From positions 1 through 56,441 of the forward strand of contig DWYX01000041.1 of NCBI GenBank assembly GCA_019118465.1: 56,441 bases of DNA. Reading direction: 5' to 3'. This document shows positions 26,764 through 34,932 of the stretch, in pieces (position 1 is the first letter of the stretch; each line of letters opens with the position of its first letter). This DNA is from Candidatus Limosilactobacillus faecipullorum. GTDB taxonomy: Bacteria > Bacillota > Bacilli > Lactobacillales > Lactobacillaceae. The notes below the pieces were generated by a model. It saw nothing but the letters and a program-made list of their open reading frames with translations, ran no database searches and was not told where the DNA came from. The position numbers and the translations under genes are program-made.

Positions 26764-27915
26764 ATGTCGGAGGAGCTAACCATCGCGGTCATTATTCCGT
26801 TGGTTATTACCACTTTTATAATCGGTAACTATACCTTATATGAACGAACAATTGCCCAGGCTGACATTATCATGCGGTACTTGATCGTCACCTCCGTCTT
26901 CATCGTTCAAGAATACGTGATCATCTTTCTTTCGAACCAAATTGTGGGGTATATTTTTTATCAGTATGCCATCGCAGTTTTAATGTTTAATCTCCTAAAT
27001 AATAAGTACTATGGGGTTTACGTTGCCTGTTTAACCCCAATTTTAGTTAATGCCTACTTATTAATTGCGGGACAAACCACAACAATCCAATGGTCGCTTT
27101 TTAGTGGTTTAGTTTTGTTTATTGCGGTAACCGGAATTGGGAGTCAGATGGCCCCGCGTGGTTCATACGTTAGTTTACCGGTCCAAATGGTGATTATTAA
27201 TATCATTGGGCCGTGCACGATTGCGGCAAACCCAACGACTAAAATACTAACAATTAGCCAATACGGTCATTACTTAGCCGAATTGACCTTCGGGAGTATC
27301 TTATTACTGGTTGTCTATCAATTCTTCTTGAATGGTGAGGTTAACGGGATCGACCAGTTTAAGGAGGCCTATCATGATAGTATGTTTGATGCCTTAACAG
27401 GGTTGGGCAATTACCGGGCTTTATTGGAGTATGCCGAAAAGGTTGCTAAAGGAGCGGGGGAAACGGTAATTTGCATTATTGATGTTGATCACTTTAAAGG
27501 GGTTAATGACAAGTATGGGCACAAGGCGGGAAATGTGGCTTTACAATACTTTGCCAACTACCTAGCTACTTCAACTGGCGTCTGGGAGCACCGGACTAGT
27601 CGGGCCTTCCGTTACGGGGGTGAAGAGTTCTGCATCGTTTTCTCCGGCTTATCAATGGACGAATTTCCGGAGATTATTGACTGCATCAAGACGCGGCAAA
27701 GGTTATTCATGAGTCAACCATTCTCTACCAAGCAAGGAGAACAGTTACCCTTGTCCTTCTCAGCGGGAGTAACCCTTTGGCGAAAAGGGGAAGCGATGCC
27801 GTTGGCTTTTGAACGTGCTGATACGGCCCTATATGAAGCAAAACGGAATGGTCGGTCCCAAGTTCGAATTTTTAATGGGGGAGCGGGCTTAGCCAGTGTG
27901 ACCAAAGTGAAGTAG
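26764..27915 (+). CDS. Membrane-bound diguanylate cyclase (GGDEF domain)
   Basis: A 383-residue protein. About six hydrophobic segments (residues 5-190) form a 5TM/6TM sensor-like part, and residues about 205-375 are a GGDEF domain. The active-site loop RYGGEEF is at 283-289. The metal Asp240 lies in IIDVDHFKGVND, and DALTGLGNYRAL opens the domain. All catalytic features are kept, so it should make c-di-GMP from two GTP. The RxxD inhibitory site expected just before GGEEF reads HRTSR, so product inhibition is probably missing. It leads a same-strand cluster that ends with an EAL gene at 35646. Confidence 0.92.
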   Translation: MSEELTIAVIIPLVITTFIIGNYTLYERTIAQADIIMRYLIVTSVFIVQEYVIIFLSNQIVGYIFYQYAIAVLMFNLLNNKYYGVYVACLTPILVNAYLLIAGQTTTIQWSLFSGLVLFIAVTGIGSQMAPRGSYVSLPVQMVIINIIGPCTIAANPTTKILTISQYGHYLAELTFGSILLLVVYQFFLNGEVNGIDQFKEAYHDSMFDALTGLGNYRALLEYAEKVAKGAGETVICIIDVDHFKGVNDKYGHKAGNVALQYFANYLATSTGVWEHRTSRAFRYGGEEFCIVFSGLSMDEFPEIIDCIKTRQRLFMSQPFSTKQGEQLPLSFSAGVTLWRKGEAMPLAFERADTALYEAKRNGRSQVRIFNGGAGLASVTKVK

Positions 27916-28040
27916 CGGTTAGTTTGGCTATCTAAATTATGAGAGATTATAGAATGGTAAATTCACCTAAATTGGTGTCGACTTAGGTGGTAAAACTTCC
28001 TTGGAGTAAATGAATTGGTTTCGGAAAAGAGGGACCTTAA

Positions 28041-29414
28041 ATGAAAAAGACACAATTACTAGCAACCGTTTTAATTAGTACTAACTTAATTATGAGCACC
28101 GGGGTAACAGCCCATGCCACGACTCTCGGCGAAGTCACCCTATTGAGTCATTTGATGGCAAATTGGAAGACCAATGGTGCTCCTGGTAATAGTGGTAATG
28201 CTCCGGGGCATAACAAAGGAAGTTATTCTTCCAGTGATAGTGATACCGATTATTCGAATATCAGCAGTTATTACCCGGGCAATAGTGCCTTTGGCCACTG
28301 TCATCAAAATAACGGTGACCAAAGTAATGATGAAGATGAGGATTACGATCCGAATGCCTACTATGCTCAAAATGGTAGTAATGGTAAGGGGCAACATAAG
28401 GGGACTGCTTGGAATCCTGGTAAGCATAAGGGTTGGCAGGAGAATCATGATTCTGAAGATGACCGGGATGATTATGCCGATGATCAAAACGATGATTGGA
28501 ATGACAATTGGAATGATGATCAAAACGATGGCTGGAATGACAATTGGGATGATGATCAAAACGATGGTTGGAATGACGATTGGGATGATGATCAACATGA
28601 TGGTTGGAATGACAATTGGGATGATGATCAACATGATGGCTGGAATGACAATTGGGATGATGATTGGAATGATGATAACCGGGATCAATCAAGCACAACC
28701 GAAGACCCAATCGGTCAATTGCGCCGAGGTCTTAAATGGCATTCTGAAGGGCAGGCCGATGGTCCAGTTACTAACTACCAGCAACCAAAGAATGATCCAG
28801 TAAGTATTAACATCAATAAAAAGCGGGATGGTAATTGGGGGACCCAAAAGGCAGATACCTGGCAGACAAGTGACGGTGATACCTTCCAGACGAAGTTTGT
28901 GGTCGGTCAAGAAAACGTCTATGGTTGGATTGACGGTGCAGCGACTAATCAATATTATCCATCCGGAGAGGGTTATAAACTAACCGTTGGTAGTAAGACT
29001 TACACGATTAATTTTGTAACCCAGAAAGCAAATGCCGGGAATGGGTTTATAAATATTTATGATGAAAGATCACGGTTCGAACCAAGTGCGGATCATGCCC
29101 ATTCATTTAGTATCCAACTGGTTGATGATCAAACCGGCAAAATTTATTACATTAAGCACGGGGCCACTTTCTATGAAACAAAAGATGGTGAGGATCAGAT
29201 TGCTTTTGGAATCCCAATTGCGGCTTTAAAAAATGACGGGCCCCTTTCAAGTAAATCAACCACTTGGAATTTTAATAATTCCAATATCAATGATGGCAAG
29301 GGAATTACCATCAATGGTTCAAGTACGGGACCATTTTTCTTACTGGCAACTGCCGTAATTTGTGTAATGATGGGAAGAAGGGTGATCCTCTTCCACCGAA
29401 AAAAAGAAAAGTAG
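28041..29414 (+). CDS. Secreted Asp/Asn/Trp-repeat protein with C-terminal sorting-like tail (XrtG substrate candidate)
   Basis: 457 residues. Residues 1-27 are a signal peptide (LLATVLISTNLIMSTGVTAHA). Residues about 40-145 are Ser/Asn/Gly-rich. Residues 147-206 are five 12-residue repeats of the type DDDQHDGWNDNW. Residues about 245-400 form a folded, beta-rich domain (YGWIDGAATNQYYPSGEGYKL). The tail has TGP, then a hydrophobic helix (FFLLATAVICVMM), GRR and a basic end RKKEK. This tripartite tail resembles the Firmicu-CTERM signal that accompanies XrtG exosortase, whose gene follows at 31241. I infer it is the cargo processed or anchored by that enzyme. ATG 28041 has only a weak AGAGGGA site. 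Confidence 0.75.
   Translation: MKKTQLLATVLISTNLIMSTGVTAHATTLGEVTLLSHLMANWKTNGAPGNSGNAPGHNKGSYSSSDSDTDYSNISSYYPGNSAFGHCHQNNGDQSNDEDEDYDPNAYYAQNGSNGKGQHKGTAWNPGKHKGWQENHDSEDDRDDYADDQNDDWNDNWNDDQNDGWNDNWDDDQNDGWNDDWDDDQHDGWNDNWDDDQHDGWNDNWDDDWNDDNRDQSSTTEDPIGQLRRGLKWHSEGQADGPVTNYQQPKNDPVSININKKRDGNWGTQKADTWQTSDGDTFQTKFVVGQENVYGWIDGAATNQYYPSGEGYKLTVGSKTYTINFVTQKANAGNGFINIYDERSRFEPSADHAHSFSIQLVDDQTGKIYYIKHGATFYETKDGEDQIAFGIPIAALKNDGPLSSKSTTWNFNNSNINDGKGITINGSSTGPFFLLATAVICVMMGRRVILFHRKKEK
28479..28658 (+). repeat. Five tandem 36-bp repeats in the secreted protein gene
   Basis: Units start at 28479, 28515, 28551, 28587 and 28623, each beginning GATGATCAA. They differ by a few bases: units 1-3 have AAAC where units 4-5 have CATG, changing Asn to His. 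The units are in frame and encode 12 residues each. A partial sixth unit follows. There are no spacers, so this is not CRISPR. Confidence 0.9.
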
Positions 29415-29646
29415 TGTCGGTGAGGGAATTTCGCAAACGCGGATTAGCGGTGTGGAGATGAGTACTGAAAGTTCCGATTAGAATGGTGACCAGGTGGTAG
29501 TGGACACCAATGCAACTTATGGAACTGCCACGGAAAGTAAGTTGCTCAATCAAACGGAAGCAACAAAGCCACCCCCAACTAATGATGATCCATTACAGAA
29601 TGATACGGTAAATGGGGATCAACTAGATGATGTTAATGGTGAATAG
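29415..29646 (+). pseudogene. Decayed coding remnant between the secreted protein and the GT-C-like gene
   Basis: A second frame stays protein-like from about 29386 to 29646 except for one stop at 29478-29480. It reads VGEGISQTRISGVEMSTESS, then after the stop NGDQVVVDTNATYGTATESK and a Pro/Asn/Asp-rich stretch ending DDVNGE. It lacks a start and ribosome site. The hydrophilic, low-complexity composition is like the linker of a secreted protein. I infer a frameshifted leftover of a longer surface protein or of a second cargo gene. Confidence 0.45.
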
Positions 29647-29705
29647 TTGACTTTCAAGCAACTAAGAACGATGAAGTCGCAATTGAAAACGGAGAAAAGA
29701 GACAG

Positions 29706-31244
29706 ATGCAGTTAAGTGATCATATTTGGCAAGGCGTCCGGCAACTAATCACGGGGGCCTTTTTCCTGTTTACTGGATTAACTTTATATTATGCCCTACT
29801 TTCGCAGAATTTTTTACTAGCAGCCGAGACGACTACCTGGGTCACCTTGATAATGCTGGCGGCCCTATGTTTGTCAATCGTGATTTTAATTACGGATAAT
29901 CCAATTCGGCGGGAAATCCGGTGGTACCGCCACCAAACTGGTTGGTGGGGGATGCTTTTATTTGGCGCCTTAGTATTACTATTCCAAGTTGAGCTGATTT
30001 GGGCGACCCACCCAGCGATTGGTTTTGATGCCCAAATGGTTCACCGGGCCCTAGTCGACCCGACTGGCATTAGTCAACGGGGATACTTTAGTCAAAATAC
30101 GAATAACTTGCCCCTCCTGTTAGCTGAAGTCGGGGTATCGAAGCTTTTGGGTAGTACCAGTTGGCTAACCCTTGACTGGGCCACTTTAATTTTCGTTGAC
30201 TGCGCAGCCCTATTAAATGTTGCGACAGTTGCTTTAATCAAGCCTAAACAGGTGAAATCAATGTGGTACCTTCAGGGCTTTGGCCTCTTGTTATTCCCAA
30301 GTATCATCGTTCCTTATACCGATACCTGGGTTTTGCCACTAGTTTCATTAACCCTGCTTGGCTTAGCTGGGACCGCTAAAAAGTGGGCAATTTGGTGGCG
30401 GAGCCTCTTTGCCGTAATCGCTGGGGTTGGCCTGAGCTTGACTTACTTCATGAAACCATCCGGGATTATTCCCGTTATTGGAATTGGCATGGTGGTTTTG
30501 ATCGCTAGTTGCCGGCGGTTGACCTGGCAACGGTTTGGCATTGGCGTCTGGTTAAGCTTACTTTTGGCAGGGAGTGGTTATGCGACCTACCACCAAGGTG
30601 AAACTTACCAAAATCACCAAACCTTTATTAAGATTAATCGAGCACTTGAAGTACCTGCTATTCACTTCTTAAGTATTGGTCAGGGTCAACCGCGGGGTGA
30701 ATATAGTGCACAAGAAGCCCTTGCAATGGCAAAGTTGCCTAAGCGGGCTGATAAGGTTGCTTACTCGAAGAAGATGCTAAAGCAACACTTGCAAAAAGAT
30801 GGCTTTTGGGGTCACTTGTGGTTCTTAATCCAAAAGCAAGGTTACAATACGGCTGATGGGACCTTTGGTTGGCTTGGGGAAGGGACCTTTATGTATGCTG
30901 GCAAACCAGCCTCAAACTGGCGCTGGCTCTTCCAAACTTTCTTATATCCTAAGGGAGCCAACGTTGCCACCTTCCGTTTTGTCGCCCAAATTGCTTGGGT
31001 AGCTTTATTGGTAGTCCTTGTTGCGGGTTGGCGAGAAAGTGGGGTCATGGCAAATGGTCTCCGCCTAACGATTTTAGGAACCTATGCCTTCTTGCTCTTG
31101 TTTGAAGGGGGCCGGAGCCGGTACTTAATTCAAGTCTTACCGGAAATGTTGATCTTAGGCGCGCTCCTTTTGCCAGCGGCCAAGCAACAAATCGCGCGCC
31201 TCTTAGTTGTAACCGGACTTTGGAAAGGTCGTGAAGCAAAATGA
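29706..31244 (+). CDS. Polytopic membrane protein of the XrtG cluster (GT-C glycosyltransferase-like)
   Basis: A 512-residue protein with about 10-12 predicted membrane helices. Between the first helices lies WATHPAIGFDAQMVHRAL, an acidic extracellular loop like the catalytic loop of GT-C enzymes that use lipid-linked sugars. A large outer loop follows (about 305-400). Homologues are known as hypothetical membrane proteins that travel with XrtG. Its stop overlaps the XrtG start (ATGA), so the two are coupled. A role in transferring or polymerising sugars outside the membrane is inferred only. Confidence 0.72.
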   Translation: MQLSDHIWQGVRQLITGAFFLFTGLTLYYALLSQNFLLAAETTTWVTLIMLAALCLSIVILITDNPIRREIRWYRHQTGWWGMLLFGALVLLFQVELIWATHPAIGFDAQMVHRALVDPTGISQRGYFSQNTNNLPLLLAEVGVSKLLGSTSWLTLDWATLIFVDCAALLNVATVALIKPKQVKSMWYLQGFGLLLFPSIIVPYTDTWVLPLVSLTLLGLAGTAKKWAIWWRSLFAVIAGVGLSLTYFMKPSGIIPVIGIGMVVLIASCRRLTWQRFGIGVWLSLLLAGSGYATYHQGETYQNHQTFIKINRALEVPAIHFLSIGQGQPRGEYSAQEALAMAKLPKRADKVAYSKKMLKQHLQKDGFWGHLWFLIQKQGYNTADGTFGWLGEGTFMYAGKPASNWRWLFQTFLYPKGANVATFRFVAQIAWVALLVVLVAGWRESGVMANGLRLTILGTYAFLLLFEGGRSRYLIQVLPEMLILGALLLPAAKQQIARLLVVTGLWKGREAK

Positions 31245-31831
31245 TTAATGGATGGATTATTCTTGGCGCGATCATTTGGCTCTATGTGCTTTCGGTCGTC
31301 AACCGGGCCCACTTAAACGCAATTCATTTTTGGCTTGGGAGTATCGGCCTCTTCTTGCTCATGGCTTTCTCTGCCCGGGCTTACTTTGTCTGGCTCTTAT
31401 CGGCGGTGGTAACCCAAATTACTGGTTGGTGGGGGGATCTCACCGGCCTCTACACTAGTTCCTATATCAACGGGATGATTAGCATTAAAAATGCGCACGG
31501 GCTAGTGCTCCTCTTTGTGGACTATGAGTGTTCAGGGATTATTGAAACGATTGCTTACTTGAGCTTGTTGTGGTTCTACCCGATGTACAATCGAGCCCAA
31601 AAGGTAAAGTTAACCTTTACGGGGGCTGGTTGGATTTTGTTAGCGAATGTTTTCCGCTTATCCTTGATTGCTTCCATCTTGTATTATGCCGGGAGCGGGG
31701 CTTTCTTCCTCGTCCACTCCGTCCTTGGACGAATCATTTTCTATGTTCTCGTAATTATTCTCTACTACAACGTCTTTACGCGGGTTCAGTTTGACGAAGC
31801 GGGTTCCCGCTTTAACTATGGGAGGAAGTAG
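31241..31831 (+). CDS. xrtG: Exosortase family protein XrtG
   Basis: A 196-residue membrane protease/transpeptidase of the exosortase/archaeosortase superfamily. The three catalytic residues are placed as in the family: Cys97 in DYECSGIIE, Arg139 in NVFRLSLI and His159 in LVHSVLGRIIFY. Each lies at the outer edge of a membrane helix (about six helices). XrtG is the Gram-positive branch and usually lies with a GT2 enzyme and a PTPS-like gene, as here. The likely target is the C-terminal tail of the protein at 28041. It overlaps the upstream gene by 4 bases and is followed after 2 bases by a glycosyltransferase. Confidence 0.88.
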   Translation: MINGWIILGAIIWLYVLSVVNRAHLNAIHFWLGSIGLFLLMAFSARAYFVWLLSAVVTQITGWWGDLTGLYTSSYINGMISIKNAHGLVLLFVDYECSGIIETIAYLSLLWFYPMYNRAQKVKLTFTGAGWILLANVFRLSLIASILYYAGSGAFFLVHSVLGRIIFYVLVIILYYNVFTRVQFDEAGSRFNYGRK

Positions 31832-31833
31832 GT

Positions 31834-33168
31834 ATGCTACGTGACATGTTTATCCAAATGGGGTTTTGGTCCTCGTGGTTAATTATTCCAGCGATCTTCG
31901 AGTTAATTCCGGCGGTTCGGGCCTGGTTATGGAATCATTTGCGGCCAACAACAGTACCGACAGGAGAAATTCCGGGGCGGATGCCGCGGATTACAATCCT
32001 AGTTCCGGTCTATAATTCGGCCGATACCCTGGAAAATTGTTTACAGTCAATTGCGCAATCAACTTATCCTAATGAGTTGATTAACGTGATATGTGCTAAT
32101 AATAAGAGTCGGGATAATAGTCGCCAAGTTTTCCAGCGGGCTCAAAGTGAATTAAAGGGGCTTCAGATTCAGTGGCTCGATGCTGAACAAGGCAAGGCCC
32201 GGGCCTTAAATACGGCGATCTATGCCAGCACCGGGGACTATGTAGTTACGATGGACAGTGATGGGACCCTCGAACCGCACGCTTTGATGAATATTGTGCA
32301 AAATTTTGTGGCGCATCCTAAAGTCCAAGCCCAGACAGGGACGATTTTGAGTAATAAGTTTTTGATTGATCGGGATCCGAACCATCGCTTGATCCACCTT
32401 AACGAATACCTTGAATATGCGATTGCTTTCTTAGCTGGCCGGACAGTGGAATCAAAAGACGACCGCATTTTCACCATGTCAGGGGCCTTTTCGGCTTTTC
32501 GGCGTGCAGCCTTAATGCAGTCCCGGTTGTACAACGTTGATACTGTGGGGGAAGATACCGACATGACCTTCCAAGTGCGTTATTATCTTAAAGGTCGGGT
32601 CGTGCTTTGCCCAACAGCGATCTTCTATGTCGAACCAGCAAATGGTTGGAATGAATTGTATGTTCAACGCCAACGGTGGCAACGGGGTGAAATTGAAGTG
32701 GTTCGCCATTTCATGGGTAATCACTTAAACATTAGAGGGATCCTGAAGAATTTCTTGGTTCGGCGGTTAATTGTTGACCACACGGTATCCTTTTTGAAGG
32801 TGATTTGGCTCTTTGCGATGCTTGTTTTAGTCCCGTTTGGTTACTCACCGTGGATGTTACTTTATTCGGTAATGGCAATGTATATTTTGTACCTCATCAT
32901 TACCGTTTTGAATTTTAGTAATGGCTTAAAGTACTTAGCCTTTAAGCCGCAAGAACGAGAATATATGCGTAAACACTGGTGGCTAATTTTTACCCAACCA
33001 GGGTATAACTTTGTGATTAGCTTTTTCCGGGTCATGGGTGTGATCAACGCGATGTTGGCCCCCGCTAAGTGGACGACTTCAAATTTGAGTAAGGAACGGC
33101 ATGCAATTAAGCGGGTTTTCGTTCATGATTTAAAGAAAGTCAGGTACCGTGAAGAAAAAGAAAATTGA
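31834..33168 (+). CDS. Family 2 glycosyltransferase, XrtG-associated (first copy)
   Basis: A 444-residue processive-type GT2 enzyme. It has an N-terminal helix, then the nucleotide-sugar fold with ITILVPVYNS (53-62) and the metal-binding DSD at 141-143. The acceptor Asp lies in GEDTDMTFQV, and the QRQRWQRGE motif is typical of cellulose/hyaluronan-type synthases. Two or three C-terminal membrane helices follow. ATG 31834 follows GGGAGG. It probably builds a surface glycan from a cytosolic sugar nucleotide; the sugar is unknown. The cluster's c-di-GMP enzymes suggest it, or its paralogue, is the regulated step, but no PilZ domain is seen. Confidence 0.88.
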   Translation: MLRDMFIQMGFWSSWLIIPAIFELIPAVRAWLWNHLRPTTVPTGEIPGRMPRITILVPVYNSADTLENCLQSIAQSTYPNELINVICANNKSRDNSRQVFQRAQSELKGLQIQWLDAEQGKARALNTAIYASTGDYVVTMDSDGTLEPHALMNIVQNFVAHPKVQAQTGTILSNKFLIDRDPNHRLIHLNEYLEYAIAFLAGRTVESKDDRIFTMSGAFSAFRRAALMQSRLYNVDTVGEDTDMTFQVRYYLKGRVVLCPTAIFYVEPANGWNELYVQRQRWQRGEIEVVRHFMGNHLNIRGILKNFLVRRLIVDHTVSFLKVIWLFAMLVLVPFGYSPWMLLYSVMAMYILYLIITVLNFSNGLKYLAFKPQEREYMRKHWWLIFTQPGYNFVISFFRVMGVINAMLAPAKWTTSNLSKERHAIKRVFVHDLKKVRYREEKEN

Positions 33169-33183
33169 GATGGAGTTTTGTAA

Positions 33184-34539
33184 ATGCATTTAGTACTACG
33201 CCAAGCGGTTGAACAAGCAGGCTTTTGGGCGGCTTGGTTCATCATCCCAGCCTTTTTTGAATTGCTTAAAGCGATGCGAGCTTGGGGGCGGAATCGGTTT
33301 GTCCCCACTGAGTATCCGGGATATGTTTATCCTGGTCGGATGCCCCGGATTACGATTCTGGTGCCGATTTTTAATTCTGCGGGAACTTTAGGTCAGTGTT
33401 TACGATCAATCGCTAATTCGACGTACCCAAATGAATTAATCAACGTCATTTGCGCCAATAATCAAAGTATGGATAATAGTCGCCGGGTGTTTCAACTGCT
33501 TCAAGATGAATTAAGTGATTTGCCAATGCAGTGGCTTGAAACTAGCCATGGGAAAGCCCAAGCTCTTAATACGGCAATATATACTAGTACAGGCGATTAT
33601 GTAGTAACTTTGGATAGTGACGCGACATTAGAAAAACACGCTTTAATGAACGTCATTCGGAATTTTGTTACCCATCCGGATATGCAAGCCCAAACCGGGA
33701 TTATCTTGATTAACCGGAAGCTGATGCAATCACCGGGGCGGTTTACTAAACAACACCGCTTTTTCCACCTCAACGAATACCTTGAGTACATGGTTACTTT
33801 CTTAGCCGGGCGGACGTTTGAATCCCACCGGGATCAGCTTTTCACCATGTCGGGAGCATTTTCGGCTTTTCGACGGTCCGCCTTGATGCAGTCCCGGTTG
33901 TTTAACGTTAATACAGTTGGGGAAGATACGGATATCACTTTCCAAATTCGGTATAATTTAAACGGGCAGGTGGTCCTTTGTCCAAGCGCAGTTTGCTACG
34001 TTGAACCGGCAGCGAGTTGGGATGACCTCTACGTTCAACGACAACGTTGGCAACGGGGAGAAATCGAAGTTGTTAAGAACTTTTTCCAAGATCGTTTAAG
34101 TTTAAAAGCGGTTGGGCAGAATTTTCTGATTCGCCGCTTGTTAGTTGATCATACAATGGCCTTGTTAAAGGGAATTTGGTTAGTGGCTCCGGTGATTATG
34201 CTAGGAGTCGGGATTTCATTGCCAGTTATTTTAACCGTCATCCTAATGATCTACGGTCTTTATCTACTAATTGCGATTTTTAATTTAAGTAATGTTGTCC
34301 AATACTTGCGGTTTCAACCGGAGGAACAACGCTACGTCAAACGACGGTGGTGGTTAATTTTCACCTTACCGGTGTATGATTTAATGGTTAGTTATTTTCG
34401 GTTAATTGGGATTTTGAATGTTACCTATCGGCCAGCTGTTTGGAATACAGTTAGTTTAAGTCAAGAGAATGCGGCTATTCAGCGGATAATTCGGCAGGAT
34501 ATTCAACGATTTAAAGATGGATTAAAGAAGGAAAGATAA
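33184..34539 (+). CDS. Family 2 glycosyltransferase, XrtG-associated (second copy)
   Basis: A 451-residue paralogue of the preceding gene with the same order of parts: N-terminal helix, ITILVPIFNS, DSDATLEKHALM (DxD), SGAFSAFRRSALMQSRLFNV, GEDTDITFQI, QRQRWQRGEIEVV and C-terminal helices. The two align along their whole length, so they come from a tandem duplication. They differ most after the catalytic core and in the loop around residue 180 (QSPGRFTKQHRFFHL). ATG 33184 is 15 bases after the first copy. They may form a pair or make different linkages. Confidence 0.88.
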   Translation: MHLVLRQAVEQAGFWAAWFIIPAFFELLKAMRAWGRNRFVPTEYPGYVYPGRMPRITILVPIFNSAGTLGQCLRSIANSTYPNELINVICANNQSMDNSRRVFQLLQDELSDLPMQWLETSHGKAQALNTAIYTSTGDYVVTLDSDATLEKHALMNVIRNFVTHPDMQAQTGIILINRKLMQSPGRFTKQHRFFHLNEYLEYMVTFLAGRTFESHRDQLFTMSGAFSAFRRSALMQSRLFNVNTVGEDTDITFQIRYNLNGQVVLCPSAVCYVEPAASWDDLYVQRQRWQRGEIEVVKNFFQDRLSLKAVGQNFLIRRLLVDHTMALLKGIWLVAPVIMLGVGISLPVILTVILMIYGLYLLIAIFNLSNVVQYLRFQPEEQRYVKRRWWLIFTLPVYDLMVSYFRLIGILNVTYRPAVWNTVSLSQENAAIQRIIRQDIQRFKDGLKKER

Positions 34540-34540
34540 A

Positions 34541-34915
34541 ATGCCAAAACAAAAACAACACAGTTACCGGTTACGATTTTACCTCAATGCTAGTCATGCC
34601 ATGCGGTGGGACAATAACCTTGGGGAAGCCCATCCGCACACTTGGGAATTGATTTGCGAAGTTAAAAAGTTAGATGATCAAGCTTTTATTCGCTTTAATG
34701 AGATTGAAGATGCTATTCAACGGGTAATCGAACCCCTTCAAGGGCGGTTCTTAAATGAAATTCCCCCGTTTGATAAGGAAAATCCATCCTTGGAAAACTT
34801 AGGGGATGTCTTCTTTGATCAAATTGATGGTCAATTAGCAAGGGTCAAGTGTTCACTAACACAGTTAGAAGTTGGTGAATCACCAACCCGCTTTTTCCTC
34901 GTGCGGGAAAAGTAA
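34541..34915 (+). CDS. 6-pyruvoyl-tetrahydropterin synthase-related protein of the XrtG cluster
   Basis: A 124-residue protein with the T-fold PTPS/QueD outline. The metal-site region is recognisable as NASHAMRWDNN (His near 19) and AHPHTWELI (His near 31 and 33), where QueD/PTPS have three Zn-binding His. The C-terminal half (ENPSLENLGDVFFDQI) also matches. It is one base after the second glycosyltransferase stop. PTPS-like genes are a recurrent but unexplained member of XrtG clusters. Here a pterin or queuosine role is unlikely because no such genes are near; the function is unknown. Confidence 0.82.
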   Translation: MPKQKQHSYRLRFYLNASHAMRWDNNLGEAHPHTWELICEVKKLDDQAFIRFNEIEDAIQRVIEPLQGRFLNEIPPFDKENPSLENLGDVFFDQIDGQLARVKCSLTQLEVGESPTRFFLVREK

Positions 34916-34932
34916 CATTGGGAGGAAAATAA

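Noticed and set aside
28479..28658. CRISPR array
   Set aside because: The 36-bp units are directly joined without spacers and are in frame within a gene; no cas genes are near.
28140..28803. Long reading frames on both strands across the Asp/Asn/Trp repeats
   Set aside because: They translate to Ile/Met-rich or His/Pro-rich low-complexity strings forced by the 36-bp repeat and lack ribosome sites. Only the frame of the secreted protein is real.
34541..34915. QueD or folate-pathway PTPS as the precise function
   Set aside because: The pattern around the His residues is PTPS-like but no queuosine or pterin genes are nearby, and the gene sits in an XrtG cluster where a separate subfamily is known.
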